In this document: piece after piece, positions 24,594 through 33,927 of the stretch
How positions within the stretch are numbered: position 1 is the stretch's first letter
Layout of the letters: the number at the start of each line of letters is the position of its first letter
Source: Albibacillus kandeliae
GTDB taxonomy: Bacteria > Pseudomonadota > Alphaproteobacteria > Rhodobacterales > Rhodobacteraceae
NCBI RefSeq assembly: GCF_003116585.1
Contig: NZ_QEHM01000001.1
Span: 310,001 to 374,000, forward strand
Length of the DNA: 64,000 nucleotides
Reading direction: 5' to 3'
Notes under the pieces: generated by a model
What the model saw: the letters and a program-made list of their open reading frames with translations, nothing else
What the model was told of the DNA's origin: nothing
The model's database searches: none
Translations under genes and position numbers: made by a program

Positions 24594-25085
24594 TCAGCCC
24601 TTGGCGTCGGCGGGCTCCCGGACCCTGCGGCTCTGCCGGTCGTCGGAGGAGCGTTCGAGGTTTTCCACAAGGTGCCGGGTGGTCGCCATCATCAGCTCAA
24701 GCTCGTCCGGGGCCAGCCCGTCCGCGGCCTGCCGGAACACCCGGCGGCGCACCGGCAGCATCTTCTCGAACAGGTCGCGGCCCGAGGGAAGCAGGTGCAC
24801 CTCGAGGATGCGCCGGTCGTCCTTGCGGGGCACCCGCTTGAGCAACTCTTCCTTTTCCAGCTGTGTGAGCAGGTGGCTGAGCGCGGTCCTCTCGATCTGT
24901 GTATGGGCCGAAAGCTCGGTCACCGTTATCCCCGAAAGCTCGGCGAGAACGGACAGCGTGCGCCATCGCGCCACCACAGCTTTACCTCCACCCATTGCGA
25001 CAACGAACTCCTGATTGGCGCGCTCTTCGAGGATGCGCAACCAATACAAGATAGAACTGCGAAATGAGTCCCCTTCGATCTGCAT
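24594..25085 (-). CDS. MarR-family transcriptional regulator
   Basis: A 163-residue winged-helix repressor: dimer helices at both ends and the core SGITVTELSAHTQIERTALS / LLTQLEKEELLKRVPRKDDRR with the typical DDRR wing. It is convergent with the LuxR regulator gene and divergent from the PilJ-domain gene. The intergenic region carries GTAAT/ATTAC inverted repeats that could be its operators. Confidence 0.9.
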   Translation of the reverse strand: MQIEGDSFRSSILYWLRILEERANQEFVVAMGGGKAVVARWRTLSVLAELSGITVTELSAHTQIERTALSHLLTQLEKEELLKRVPRKDDRRILEVHLLPSGRDLFEKMLPVRRRVFRQAADGLAPDELELMMATTRHLVENLERSSDDRQSRRVREPADAKG

Positions 25086-25408
25086 TTCCGATGTCTACTT
25101 TATTAGCCTCTCTCCTTCCAATTTCGGTACCTCATTTCCGAGTGTTTTGGGAAGGAAATTCACGCAGTAATTGCGATTACCCCGCGATAAGTTGGCAATT
25201 ACGTGCAAACAAAGCGTAATTTTCGGCGTTTGTCTGCCGTTGCCGCTGTTCGCGCAGCTTCCCGCGCCGGTCCGGAGCCCGGACCACGAGTCGGTGGCAT
25301 GCTCTGAACGGCAAGACCCTGACCGGTCCCGGGGGCGTAAACCACTCGTTCAGATATCTGCGCCATAGATGACGCGAGAGTGACCCGATTCAGCCGCGAG
25401 GGGATGAG
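25086..25408. other. Divergent promoter region between marR and the PilJ-domain gene
   Basis: 323 bp without a gene. It carries the inverted repeats described at 25167-25221 and otherwise nothing I can assign. Confidence 0.6.
25167..25221. promoter_or_regulatory. Candidate MarR operators (GTAAT inverted repeats)
   Basis: GTAAT-TGCG-ATTAC at 25167-25180 and AATTACG-N11-CGTAATT at 25197-25221 share the hexamer GTAATT. They lie 82-136 bp upstream of marR. Palindromic AT-rich sites of this kind suit MarR dimers. Confidence 0.4.
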
Positions 25409-26284
25409 ATGCCGCCCATTGTCCGACTGTTCCTTGTTTGCCTGCTTGCCTTCGCCCTGCCGGACGGGCTGGGGCCCGCCCGGGCGGCGGATGTCCAGAT
25501 GACGGCGGCCGAGGCCAAGCGAAAGATCAACCTCGCCGGGCGTCAGCGCATGCTGTCGCAGCGGATTTCCCTGCTGCTTTGCATGTCCGAACGCGGGATT
25601 GCCCCCCACGCGAACCGGGCGGCTGCGGCCAAGGCGATCAATCTCTTCGGTGCCACCCTGGCCGGGCTCCGGCACGGCGACCCCGATCTCGGTCTGCCGC
25701 GCGAGTATCAGCCCGAGGTTCTGGCCAGTCTCGACGCCGTCGATGCCGCCTGGACCGAGTTTTCGGACGTTGTCGGTGCATTGCTTGCGGGCGGCGGGGA
25801 GGGGCTCCCGGCGCTCCAGTCCACCAACCTCGTGCTGCTGACCCGGATGAACGACTCGGTCGGCGTCATGGAGCGCAGCTATGGAGAGGGGCTGGTGCAT
25901 CCGGACCTCGCCCGGGTGATCAACCTCGCGGGTCGGCAACGCATGCTGATCCAGAGGGCGGCCAAGTCCTCTTGCCTCGCGGCCTCGGGCATCGCTGCGG
26001 CGGAAGAACGTGCGGAGACGGATGCGACCATCGCCCTGTTCGAAGCCTCGCACCAGCAGCTGGTGTCGGGCGATCCGGCCAACGGCGTGATCGAACCGCC
26101 GGACGAGTTGATCTGGGATCAGCTGTCGGTCGTCGAAGGGCTATGGCAGGAGGCCCGGCCCCTGATCGACGCGATGGCAGGTGGCGCCGGTATCTCGTCG
26201 AAGGAAGAGGCTCGCCTGCTGACGCTGACGACGCAGGCGTTGAACGCGATGAACGATGCGGTCTGGATGTACGAGAATTTCTGA
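25409..26284 (+). CDS. Secreted protein with two PilJ-type sensor domains
   Basis: A 291-residue protein with a signal peptide (about residues 1-27, ending ARAA). It has two copies of the PilJ/type IV pili methyl-accepting N-terminal domain, each starting with the same helix (INLAGRQRMLSQRIS near residue 36 and INLAGRQRMLIQRAA near 171). In chemoreceptors and nitrate sensors this helical bundle binds small ligands. Here no membrane anchor, HAMP or output domain follows, so it is a free periplasmic binding protein or partner of a separate receptor. It is divergent from marR. Confidence 0.82.
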   Translation: MPPIVRLFLVCLLAFALPDGLGPARAADVQMTAAEAKRKINLAGRQRMLSQRISLLLCMSERGIAPHANRAAAAKAINLFGATLAGLRHGDPDLGLPREYQPEVLASLDAVDAAWTEFSDVVGALLAGGGEGLPALQSTNLVLLTRMNDSVGVMERSYGEGLVHPDLARVINLAGRQRMLIQRAAKSSCLAASGIAAAEERAETDATIALFEASHQQLVSGDPANGVIEPPDELIWDQLSVVEGLWQEARPLIDAMAGGAGISSKEEARLLTLTTQALNAMNDAVWMYENF

Positions 26285-26570
26285 GGCGCGAGGTGGCCGA
26301 AGACCGCAACGACCGAATACCGAGGCATCTCCCCGGTAGCCTGAGTCCCGGGCCCAGCATCTCTCCTTCGTAGAAGCGGCGCTTCCCTTTCGGCAGGGGG
26401 ATGCTACCGGCCCCGGTCTGGCACCCGCATTCGGCCGAATGATGCGCTGACCAGCGCCCGCTTGCGCCGATCCGCCGATTCCGGGTTGATCCCCCCCAAT
26501 CCCCAATTTAGTAAGGCGCAAATTCATCAGGCTGCCCTCTGGCGGCCTGTCACTTTATGCGAGGAAGCAC

Positions 26571-27902
26571 ATGCAAGTCACCGAGACCCTGAATGACGGT
26601 CTGAAGCGCGGATACGCGATCACGGTTACGGCCGTCGAGCTGGACGAGAAGGTCAACGAGAAACTGGCCGAAGCGCAACCCGAGATCGAAATGAAGGGTT
26701 TCCGCAAGGGCAAGGTTCCGATGCCGCTGCTGAAGAAGCAGTTTGGCCAGCGCCTGCTGGGCGAAGCCATGCAGGAAACCATCGACGGCGCAATGTCCAA
26801 GCACTTCGAGGACAGCGGCGACCGTCCGGCCATGCAGCCCGAGGTCAAGATGACCAACGAGGACTGGAAAGAAGGCGACGACGTGCAGGTCGAACTGACC
26901 TACGAAGCGCTGCCGGAAATCCCGGAAGTCGACCTGAAGTCGGTCAAGCTGGAAAAGCTGGTCGTCAAGGCCGAGGACAAGGACATCGACGAAGCTCTCT
27001 CCAACCTGGCTGAATCGGCTCAGGACTTCGAGGCGCGTGCCGAAGGCGAAGCCGCCGAGAATGGCGACCAGGTCGTGTTCGACTTCGTGGGCAAGGTCGA
27101 CGGCGAAGCCTTCGAAGGCGGCAGCGCCGAAGACTACCCGCTGGTGCTCGGCTCGGGCCAGTTCATCCCCGGTTTCGAAGAGCAGCTGGTGGGCGTCAAG
27201 GCCGGCGAAGAGAAAGCCGTGACCGTGACCTTCCCCGAGGAATACGGCGCCGCGCACCTCGCCGGCAAGGAAGCCGTGTTCGATTGCACCGTCAAGGAAG
27301 TGAAGGCGCCCAAGGCTGCCGAGATCGACGACGAGCTGGCCAAGAAGTTCGGCGCCGAAGACCTCGCGACCCTGAAGGGTCAGGTTGTCGAGCGTCTGGA
27401 AGCCGAGTACGCCGGTGCCGCCCGCGCGGTCCAGAAGCGTGCCCTGCTCGACGCGCTGGACGGTCTGGTCAGCTTTGACCTGCCGCCGAGCCTGGTCGAT
27501 GCGGAAGCAAGCCAGATCGCGCACCAGCTGTGGCACGAAGAAAACCCGGACGTGCACGACCACAACCACGGTTCGATCGAGACCACCGACGAGCACAAGA
27601 AGCTGGCCGAGCGCCGCGTGCGCCTTGGCCTCCTGCTCGCCGATCTGGGCCAGAAGGCCGAGGTCGAAGTGACCGATGCGGAAATGACCCAGGCGATCAT
27701 GGGCCAGGCACGCCAGTACCCGGGCCAGGAGCGTCAGTTCTTTGAATTCGTTCAGAAGAACCCGCAGATGCAGCAGCAGCTGCGTGCTCCGATCTTCGAG
27801 GACAAGGTCGTCGACTACGTCTTCGAACTGGCAGAAGTGACCGAGAAGCCGATCTCGAAAGAAGATCTGCAGAAGGCCGTTGAAGCCCTGGAAGACGAAT
27901 AA
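26571..27902 (+). CDS. tig: Trigger factor
   Basis: A 443-residue ribosome-associated chaperone. The N-terminal ribosome-binding signature is [18 protein letters not shown]. The FKBP-type prolyl isomerase domain spans about 160-245 ([36 protein letters not shown]), and a helical C-terminal substrate domain follows. The start has AGGAAG upstream. It is monocistronic with a good terminator. Confidence 0.97.
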   Translation: MQVTETLNDGLKRGYAITVTAVELDEKVNEKLAEAQPEIEMKGFRKGKVPMPLLKKQFGQRLLGEAMQETIDGAMSKHFEDSGDRPAMQPEVKMTNEDWKEGDDVQVELTYEALPEIPEVDLKSVKLEKLVVKAEDKDIDEALSNLAESAQDFEARAEGEAAENGDQVVFDFVGKVDGEAFEGGSAEDYPLVLGSGQFIPGFEEQLVGVKAGEEKAVTVTFPEEYGAAHLAGKEAVFDCTVKEVKAPKAAEIDDELAKKFGAEDLATLKGQVVERLEAEYAGAARAVQKRALLDALDGLVSFDLPPSLVDAEASQIAHQLWHEENPDVHDHNHGSIETTDEHKKLAERRVRLGLLLADLGQKAEVEVTDAEMTQAIMGQARQYPGQERQFFEFVQKNPQMQQQLRAPIFEDKVVDYVFELAEVTEKPISKEDLQKAVEALEDE

Positions 27903-27930
27903 GGCGGGTCAGACACCCTCCGAAATCACG

Positions 27931-27957
27931 AAGGCCGCCCATTGGGCGGCCTTTTTC
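27931..27957 (+). terminator. Intrinsic terminator of tig
   Basis: Stem AGGCCGCCC/GGGCGGCCT with a 3-base loop followed by a T run, about 30 bp after the tig stop. Confidence 0.9.
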
Positions 27958-27991
27958 GTTGTCGGGGACTTGGTTGGAGAGCCGTCCGGGC

Positions 27992-28465
27992 TCAGGACCG
28001 CAGGCCGGTCTCCTGCAGCATGCCGCGCCGCTTGGCTTCGTAGTAGTAGCCGCTGGCATAGTGACGGACCGCGGTGTCATAGCTCCCGTCCGACAGCAGC
28101 CAGGCGCCGCGCAGGTACTTTACCGCGTATTTCAAGTTGGTCTCGGCATCGAGCAGGTCTTCGGGATTGCCACGGAAGCCCATCGAGCGGGCGGTGGCGG
28201 GGAGGATCTGCATAAGCCCGTAGTAGGGCCTGTTCATCGCCTCTGGGCGATGGGTGCTCTCGCGGACGATGACGCGCTGCACCAGCGGCCGGGGCACCTC
28301 GTAGAGATCGGCGTACTGGTTGATCAGCGAACGCATCTCGGGGGTTTCGTTGGGGTAGAGGGGCGGTCCCGCCGTTTTTGTCTTGGCGCCGGTCTGGGCG
28401 CATGCCGAAGTCGCGAGGCTGGCGACGAGGGTGAGGGCAAAGGAACGGCGGGTAAGTGGCGACAT
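27992..28465 (-). CDS. Lytic transglycosylase (SLT domain) lipoprotein-like
   Basis: A 157-residue exported muramidase. The leader MSPLTRRSFALTLVASLATSAC suggests a lipoprotein or signal peptide. The SLT domain has the catalytic Glu in VQRVIVRESTHRPEA, then YYGLMQILPATARSMGF and YLRGAWLL. It cleaves peptidoglycan glycan strands. At 157 residues it is a minimal domain-only enzyme. It is convergent with tig. Confidence 0.88.
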   Translation of the reverse strand: MSPLTRRSFALTLVASLATSACAQTGAKTKTAGPPLYPNETPEMRSLINQYADLYEVPRPLVQRVIVRESTHRPEAMNRPYYGLMQILPATARSMGFRGNPEDLLDAETNLKYAVKYLRGAWLLSDGSYDTAVRHYASGYYYEAKRRGMLQETGLRS

Positions 28466-28592
28466 CTATCTACCGAAAGCAGTTGAACGGGCGCAGATTA
28501 CCCAGCATGCCTCTCCCGGCAAGCGCGCAGATCCCCGCTGGGCGGTCTGCCGCCGATAGATCGGGCCAAATTCGCCTATGCGCCGCCCAAAG

Positions 28593-28619
28593 AAAAACCG
28601 CGCCCCGAGAGGCGCGGTT
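28593..28619 (-). terminator. Intrinsic terminator of the rpsF-rpsR-rplI operon
   Basis: On the minus strand AACCGCGCC/GGCGCGGTT stem, 6-base loop, then a T run, about 25 bp after the rplI stop. Confidence 0.92.
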
Positions 28620-28645
28620 CAATTCGTCTTGGAAGGGGAAGGAGA

Positions 28646-29257
28646 TTACTCCTTCGATTCCTCTTCCGCAGCGGCCGGGGCGCTGTCGTCGTCGTCGGAG
28701 GCAGCACCACCGATATCGTCGAACAGTTCCGAGATTTCGAACTCGGCAGCGGCTTCTTCTTCGGCAGCCAGTTCCTGGATCGACTTGCCGGATGCCTGAA
28801 TCTCGGCTTCTTCCGGCGAACGTGCGACGTTCAGGGTGATGACCACGGAAACTTCGGGGTGCAGCGTCACGTTGACGGGGTGCAAGCCCAGTTCCTTGAT
28901 CGGCTTCTCGATGACGACCTGCTTGCGGTCGACGGTAAAGCCAGCTTCGGTTGCCGCATCGGCCGCGTCGCGGGTGGTGACCGAACCGTAGAGCGAGCCG
29001 CCGTCAGACGCCTGGCGAATCACGACGAACTGCTGTCCGTCGAGCTTGTCACCGAGGGCTTCTGCCTCTTTGCGGGTTTCCAGGTTGCGGGCTTCGAGCT
29101 GGGCTTTCTGCGCCTGGAAGTTGGCGATGTTCGCCTCCGACGCGGTCAGAGCCTTGCCCTGCAGCAGCAGGTAGTTGCGCGCATAGCCGGGCTTGACGTC
29201 GACGACGTCGCCCATCTGGCCAAGCTTGGCCACGCGTTCGAGCAGGATAACTTGCAT
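28646..29257 (-). CDS. rplI: 50S ribosomal protein L9
   Basis: A 203-residue L9. The N-terminal rRNA-binding domain has [29 protein letters not shown], followed by the long connecting helix and C-terminal domain. A ~50-residue acidic Ala/Glu-rich tail makes it longer than the ~150 residues of E. coli, as in other alphaproteobacteria. Last gene of the ribosomal operon. Confidence 0.97.
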   Translation of the reverse strand: MQVILLERVAKLGQMGDVVDVKPGYARNYLLLQGKALTASEANIANFQAQKAQLEARNLETRKEAEALGDKLDGQQFVVIRQASDGGSLYGSVTTRDAADAATEAGFTVDRKQVVIEKPIKELGLHPVNVTLHPEVSVVITLNVARSPEEAEIQASGKSIQELAAEEEAAAEFEISELFDDIGGAASDDDDSAPAAAEEESKE

Positions 29258-29269
29258 TGCGGTCTCTCC

Positions 29270-29497
29270 TTACTTCACGGCGTAGGGGAGCAGGGCGAGG
29301 AAGCGGGCGCGCTTGATGGCGCGGGCCAGTTCACGCTGCTTCTTGGCCGACACTGCGGTGATGCGGCTCGGCACGATCTTGCCACGCTCGGAAATGTAGC
29401 GCTGCAGAAGGCGGGTGTCTTTGTAGTCGATCGCCGGAGCGTTGTCGCCCGAGAAGGGGCAGACCTTGCGGCGGCGGAAAAACGGTTTCGTTGCCAT
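29270..29497 (-). CDS. rpsR: 30S ribosomal protein S18
   Basis: 75 residues, with [15 protein letters not shown] near the N-terminus, then [24 protein letters not shown] and the basic C-terminus. It lies between rpsF and rplI, the standard order. It binds 16S rRNA with S6 on the platform. Confidence 0.97.
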   Translation of the reverse strand: MATKPFFRRRKVCPFSGDNAPAIDYKDTRLLQRYISERGKIVPSRITAVSAKKQRELARAIKRARFLALLPYAVK

Positions 29498-29526
29498 GGT
29501 TTAGTGTCCTTTTCCCAAGCTTGTGA

Positions 29527-29880
29527 TCAACGGCGCTCGCGGCGCTCGCTGCGCTCGTCGCGCTTCTGCATCTGGACCGACGGGCCTTCCTTGTGCTCGT
29601 CGACCTTGATGGTCAGAACGCGCATGACGTCGTCGTGCAGGCGCATCAGGCGCTCCATTTCCTGAACGGCGGTCGCCGGGGCGTCCGAGCGCAGGAAGGC
29701 GTAGTGGCCCTTGCGGTTCTTGTTGATCTTGTAGGCCATCGTCTTGACGCCCCAGTACTCGTGATCCACGAGTTTGCCGCCGTTATCGGACAGCACGGTG
29801 CCAAAATGTTCGATGAGGCCTTCGGCTTGCGTGTTGGACAAGTCCTGACGCGCGATCATGACATGCTCGTAGAGTGGCAT
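29527..29880 (-). CDS. rpsF: 30S ribosomal protein S6
   Basis: 117 residues beginning MPLYEHVMIARQDLS, with VDHEYWGVKTMAYKINKNRKGHY and a charged Arg/Glu tail. The ATG has AGGAG upstream; longer in-frame starts lie in the leader. First gene of the S6-S18-L9 operon. Confidence 0.97.
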   Translation of the reverse strand: MPLYEHVMIARQDLSNTQAEGLIEHFGTVLSDNGGKLVDHEYWGVKTMAYKINKNRKGHYAFLRSDAPATAVQEMERLMRLHDDVMRVLTIKVDEHKEGPSVQMQKRDERSERRERR

Positions 29881-30223
29881 GTAGACTCCTGTTTCTATCA
29901 AGGCGCATTTCATAGGTGGGGCCCAAGTCCTTTTGCGGCCCCGCCACGAGAGACTGCGCGGATCGGTGAAGATGCAAAAGGAGCCGCCCATATACACGGT
30001 TTTGGCGCAGGAGCAAGCCGTCTGTCCCTGTCGCCCGTGGGCGTCACATCGGCATCGCGCGGCCGGGGGATGCAACCTGCCCGTGTAATTCCCAGAGCGC
30101 GCCCAAATCTTGACGCTTTGTTTACGTTAATCGGCATCCAAGCGGCTGGCGAGGCACCAGGTACCGGACACAGGTCCGGGTTCGATGCCATCGCCGGCAC
30201 GAGTCATGAATAAGGCGAGAGAG
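29881..30223. other. Divergent intergenic region upstream of rpsF
   Basis: 343 bp that must carry the rpsF operon promoter and the promoter of the opposite membrane-protein gene. No -35/-10 pair could be fixed with confidence and no RNA motif was recognised. Confidence 0.5.
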
Positions 30224-30745
30224 ATGAAGACGGTTCCCGGCGATTTCGAGCAAGCCACCGAGATCGAGGACAAGTATGGCGAAGAGGCGCCGGTCATGCT
30301 GCGGTTCGCGCCGAACTGGCAGCTGCGCGCGCTGATCTTCCGGGGCACCGGCGTCCTGCTGGTGCTTGGCGCCGCGGCGCTCTGGCTGCTGCCCGGCGTA
30401 GGCGGTGGCGATACCGAGATGGTGCTCTTCAAGCTCGGGATCTCGGTCATCTTCCTCTTCGCGGGCCTCGCCCTGCTGCTCCAGCATCACACAGACAATC
30501 GGCCGGACGCCTATTTCGACCCGATCCGCCACGAGGTGCGGGTGATGCAGAAGAACCGCCGTGGCCGACCCCAGGTGATCCTGCGCCGGACTTACGACAG
30601 CCTTGGCAGCGCCAGCTTCACCAACAAGTGCGTTCAGCTGTTCGACGTCGACGGCAGCCTGCTGATGCGGCTCCAGATCGACAATGCCGAGGTGCGGCAT
30701 TCCCTGCGCAACCAGCTTGGCGGACGGGTCCGGCTGGCGGGCTGA
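30224..30745 (+). CDS. Conserved membrane protein, two helices
   Basis: A 173-residue protein with two membrane helices (about residues 36-58 and 68-88) followed by a cytosolic beta-rich domain (FDPIRHEVRVMQKNRRGRPQVILRRTYDSLGSASF). This resembles PH-like lipid- or protein-binding domains. ATG 30224 was preferred (AAGG 8 bp upstream); ATG 30206 is possible. Function unknown. Confidence 0.65.
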   Translation: MKTVPGDFEQATEIEDKYGEEAPVMLRFAPNWQLRALIFRGTGVLLVLGAAALWLLPGVGGGDTEMVLFKLGISVIFLFAGLALLLQHHTDNRPDAYFDPIRHEVRVMQKNRRGRPQVILRRTYDSLGSASFTNKCVQLFDVDGSLLMRLQIDNAEVRHSLRNQLGGRVRLAG

Positions 30746-30772
30746 GACACCAATCTCGACAGACTTCGAACG

Positions 30773-30796
30773 AGGCGGCAGGAATGCCGCCTTTTT
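30773..30796 (+). terminator. Intrinsic terminator
   Basis: AGGCGGC/GCCGCCT stem with loop AGGAAT and five Ts, just past the preceding membrane-protein gene. Confidence 0.85.
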
Positions 30797-30925
30797 CTAT
30801 TTTCCAACCACTTACCTGTTCGCACGAACACAGGTCATGTGGGGTTTTGAAGAGTTGAGCGCAGGGGGTGCGCATTCTTTATTCGGGGCAATGCAGTTGC
30901 AGCATCCCAATTCAGGAGATACCCC

Positions 30926-31498
30926 ATGAAGACACTTGCACTCGCCTCCCTGCTGGCCACCGTCGCGACCGTCGGTTTCGCCGAACCGGTCAAGTACAAC
31001 CTCGACCCGAGCCACAGCCAGGTGATGTTCCACTACTCCCACCTCGGCTTCTCGACCACCTACGGCCTGTTCTCGGGCTTTGAGGGCGAGATCATGTTCG
31101 ACAAGGAAGACCCGGCCGCGTCCAGCGTCACCGTCACCATCCCGGTCAACTCGCTGCTGACCGGCTGGGACGCACGATTCGAGCACTTCATGACCGACGA
31201 CTTCTTCGGCGCCGAAGCGAACCCGCTGGCGACCTTCACCTCGACCGGCATCGAAGTGACCGGTGAGAACACTGGCAAGATCACCGGCGACCTCACCATC
31301 AACGGAATCACCAAGCCCCTCGTTCTGGATGCCGTTCTGAACCAGACCGGCCCGCACCCGCAGGCCGGCACCGAGTGGGCCGGGTTCTCGGCCACCGGCA
31401 CCATCCTGCGTTCGGACTACGACATGGGCGCCTTCGTTCCCTACGTCAGCGACGAAGTCGAACTGAACATTTCGATCGAGGCCGGCAAGGCCGAGTGA
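30926..31498 (+). CDS. Periplasmic YceI-family protein
   Basis: A 190-residue protein with a signal peptide (MKTLALASLLATVATVGFA). The YceI lipocalin-like barrel has YNLDPSHSQVMFHYSHLGFS, AGTEWAGFSATGTILRSDYDMG and FVPYVSDEVELNISIE. The family binds isoprenoid quinones in its barrel. A gene encoding a cytochrome b561-YceI fusion lies convergently downstream, suggesting related quinone/redox roles. It has its own terminator. Confidence 0.92.
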   Translation: MKTLALASLLATVATVGFAEPVKYNLDPSHSQVMFHYSHLGFSTTYGLFSGFEGEIMFDKEDPAASSVTVTIPVNSLLTGWDARFEHFMTDDFFGAEANPLATFTSTGIEVTGENTGKITGDLTINGITKPLVLDAVLNQTGPHPQAGTEWAGFSATGTILRSDYDMGAFVPYVSDEVELNISIEAGKAE

Positions 31499-31524
31499 TC
31501 GGACCCGACCGATAGAGAATAAGG

Positions 31525-31563
31525 AACCGCCGGACCCTGTGCAGGGCCCGGCGGTTTTCTTTT
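31525..31563 (+). terminator. Intrinsic terminator of yceI
   Basis: Nine-bp stem AACCGCCGG/CCGGCGGTT with an inner CCCT/AGGG stem, followed by TTTTCTTTT. Confidence 0.88.
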
Positions 31564-31581
31564 GCGCGGTGGGTTCGGGTG

Positions 31582-32796
31582 TCAGTGCGAGGTGCGGCTG
31601 GCGGTCAGGGCGACCTTGATCGCGACCGTGAACCCGACCGACCCCTCGTCCGGCATCGACTTGCCAAGGCCAAAGTCCAGCCGGTTCACCTCTGCCTCGC
31701 CCGACATGGTCGCCGTGTCGCCGTCGATGGCCAGCGTGAAGGGCAGGGTGAGCGGAACGCTCTGCCCCTTGATCGTCAGCGGACCGGTGGCGACGTAGCC
31801 ATCGGCGGTCTTCTCGATCTTGCCCGCAAACTCGGCTGTCGGGTGGTTCTCCGCATCGAAGAAGTCCGCCGCCATCGCCTGTTCGGTGACCGAGCCGAGC
31901 GTGAGCGAGGGGATGGATACGGTAACCTTGACCTCGCCCGCAGGCCCCGGGGCCACCGGTTCCTCGAAGGTGATGGCAGCGGTCCAGTCGGCAAAGCTCC
32001 CTTCGACCGGCTTGCCAAGCTGGGTCACCGTGATGCCAAGCGTACCGGTCTCGACCTGCCAGTCCATCGCGGCGGCCTCCAGCTTGGGCGCCTCGGCGGC
32101 GGTGCCGCGCACCGGCAGGTAACCGGCTGCGGCGCCGATGCCGATGGCGACGGCCCAGATGACCAGCGCGGCCGCAAACGGGGCGGGCCCGTGCGACGCT
32201 GCAACCGGGGCAGCAGCCGCGACCCGTCCGGGCAGCATCCGGCGCAGCGTGGCATCCCGGTCGATCACGTGGTGCTTGAGCGCCCCTGCGACGTGCAGGC
32301 CCACCGCGCCTCCAAGGACGTAGACCAGCACCTTGTGCAGTCCGCCGAAAAAGGCAGCGACGCCCTCGTCGGTGGGAACGAACGGCAGGCCCTGCCCGAA
32401 GGGCCACCAGATGGGTGCAAAGCCGGTCGTCGCGGCGTTGTGGATCCAGCCCGAGAGCGGCACGAGCACGAGCGAGCCGTAGAGCACCCAGTGGATCGCA
32501 TGGGCGAGGAAGGCCTCGGCCTTGCGGTCAGGGTGGAGGAGGCCCGGCCGTGTCTGGCTCAGCGCCCAGAGGATTCGGGCCAGCGCGACAAAGAAGATCG
32601 CAACGCCAAGGGTCTTGTGCAGGGAAAACAGGAACACGACGGTGTCGACGCCGGTGTCAGCACCGGCGCGCAGGGACTGGGCCATCGTGTCGGCCACGAA
32701 TCCCAGCGGGAACATGGTGAGAATGAGCAGGGCGATCAGCCAGTGAAAGGACTTGGCGACCGCCCCGTAGGAGGAGGAGGTGTTCGAAAGGTTCAT
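31582..32796 (-). CDS. Cytochrome b561 - YceI domain fusion
   Basis: A 404-residue two-domain protein. Residues 1 to ~185 are a b561-type four-helix diheme cytochrome with heme-ligand His candidates in KSFHWLIAL, SLHKTLGV, HAIHWVLYG and LHKVLVYVLGGAVGLHVAG. A further membrane helix (~200-225) leads to a periplasmic YceI barrel (~240-404). The ATG at 32796 follows GGAG; an upstream in-frame ATG is weaker. The fusion joins membrane electron transfer to a quinone-binding lipocalin. Confidence 0.88.
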   Translation of the reverse strand: MNLSNTSSSYGAVAKSFHWLIALLILTMFPLGFVADTMAQSLRAGADTGVDTVVFLFSLHKTLGVAIFFVALARILWALSQTRPGLLHPDRKAEAFLAHAIHWVLYGSLVLVPLSGWIHNAATTGFAPIWWPFGQGLPFVPTDEGVAAFFGGLHKVLVYVLGGAVGLHVAGALKHHVIDRDATLRRMLPGRVAAAAPVAASHGPAPFAAALVIWAVAIGIGAAAGYLPVRGTAAEAPKLEAAAMDWQVETGTLGITVTQLGKPVEGSFADWTAAITFEEPVAPGPAGEVKVTVSIPSLTLGSVTEQAMAADFFDAENHPTAEFAGKIEKTADGYVATGPLTIKGQSVPLTLPFTLAIDGDTATMSGEAEVNRLDFGLGKSMPDEGSVGFTVAIKVALTASRTSH

Positions 32797-32982
32797 TTGG
32801 GAACTCCGGACTGTCATGCCCCGAACCTGTGTGGCGCGGGCCCGACACTCAATCTCCCAAAGCGCGCGACCCCGCACAGGAACCGTGCGTCAGGGCAGAG
32901 CGCCCGGCCACGCTGCGCCGGGGCGTTGCCATATGCGCGGACGCGGGATATGCCACCCCAACTCACAGCAGGAGGACAGGCG

Positions 32983-33915
32983 ATGAGCAGAGCATTGGTA
33001 TTCCCCGGTCAGGGCGCGCAGGCGATCGGCATGGGACAGGCCCTGGCCGAGGCCTATCCGGCAGCGGCCGCCGTCTTTGCCGAGGTCGACGAGGCGCTTG
33101 GTGAAAAGCTCAGCGCGCTGATCTGGGAAGGCGACATCGACACGCTGACCCTGACCCAGAATGCGCAGCCCGCCCTGATGGCGACCTCGATGGCGGCCAT
33201 GCGGGCGCTGGAGGCCGAGGGCTTTACGCTCGGGTCCGCCGCCTTCGTGGCCGGTCACTCTTTGGGCGAATACTCGGCGCTGGCCGCGGCGGGCAGCCTG
33301 TCTGTCGCCGATGCCGCGCGACTGCTGCGCACCCGCGGGCAGGCGATGCAGCAGGCCGTGCCCGTCGGCGTCGGCGCAATGGCCGCCGTGCTCGGGCTCG
33401 ACCTCGAAACGGTTCGCGCCGTGGCCGCCGAGGCCGCCCAGGGCGAAGTCTGCGAGGCCGCCAACGACAACGATCCCGCACAGGTCGTTGTTTCCGGCCA
33501 CAAGGCCGCTGTGGAACGCGCCTGCGAAATCGCCAAGGAAAAGGGCGCCAAGCGCGCGCTGCTGCTGCCGGTCAGCGCCCCGTTCCACTGCGCGCTGATG
33601 CAGCCCGCCGCCGACGTGATGGCCGAGGCGCTGGCGCAGGTCGAGATCAAGGCACCTGCTGTGCCGGTCGTGGCCAACGTGGTCGCCGCGCCGGTCAGCG
33701 CTCCCGAGGACATCCGCCGCCTTCTGGTCGAGCAGGTCACCGGCTCCGTCCGCTGGCGCGAGAGCGTCGCGGCGATGGCCGCCGCCGGGGTCGACGAGAT
33801 CTGGGAGATCGGCGCAGGCAAGGCGCTCTCCGGCATGATCCGCCGGATCGAGAAGAGCATCGCCTGCAAGGCCGTCGGCACGCCGGACGAGGTCAAGGCC
33901 GCGCTGGAAGGCTGA
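32983..33915 (+). CDS. fabD: Malonyl-CoA:ACP transacylase
   Basis: A 310-residue transacylase. The N-terminal FPGQGAQAIGMG, the nucleophile Ser in AGHSLGEYSAL (about residue 92), the catalytic His in SAPFHCALM and WEIGAGKALSGM match FabD throughout. It loads malonyl groups onto AcpP, encoded 1.8 kb downstream. The ATG is preceded by GGAGGACAGGCG. The long open frame upstream of this ATG is antisense to the cytochrome gene and not coding. Confidence 0.97.
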   Translation: MSRALVFPGQGAQAIGMGQALAEAYPAAAAVFAEVDEALGEKLSALIWEGDIDTLTLTQNAQPALMATSMAAMRALEAEGFTLGSAAFVAGHSLGEYSALAAAGSLSVADAARLLRTRGQAMQQAVPVGVGAMAAVLGLDLETVRAVAAEAAQGEVCEAANDNDPAQVVVSGHKAAVERACEIAKEKGAKRALLLPVSAPFHCALMQPAADVMAEALAQVEIKAPAVPVVANVVAAPVSAPEDIRRLLVEQVTGSVRWRESVAAMAAAGVDEIWEIGAGKALSGMIRRIEKSIACKAVGTPDEVKAALEG

Positions 33916-33927
33916 GCCTTCGCCGTT

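Noticed and set aside
31579-32982. Possible long N-terminal extension of FabD
   Set aside because: FabD begins at a well-placed ATG with a strong ribosome site at 32983; the extension is antisense to the b561-YceI gene.
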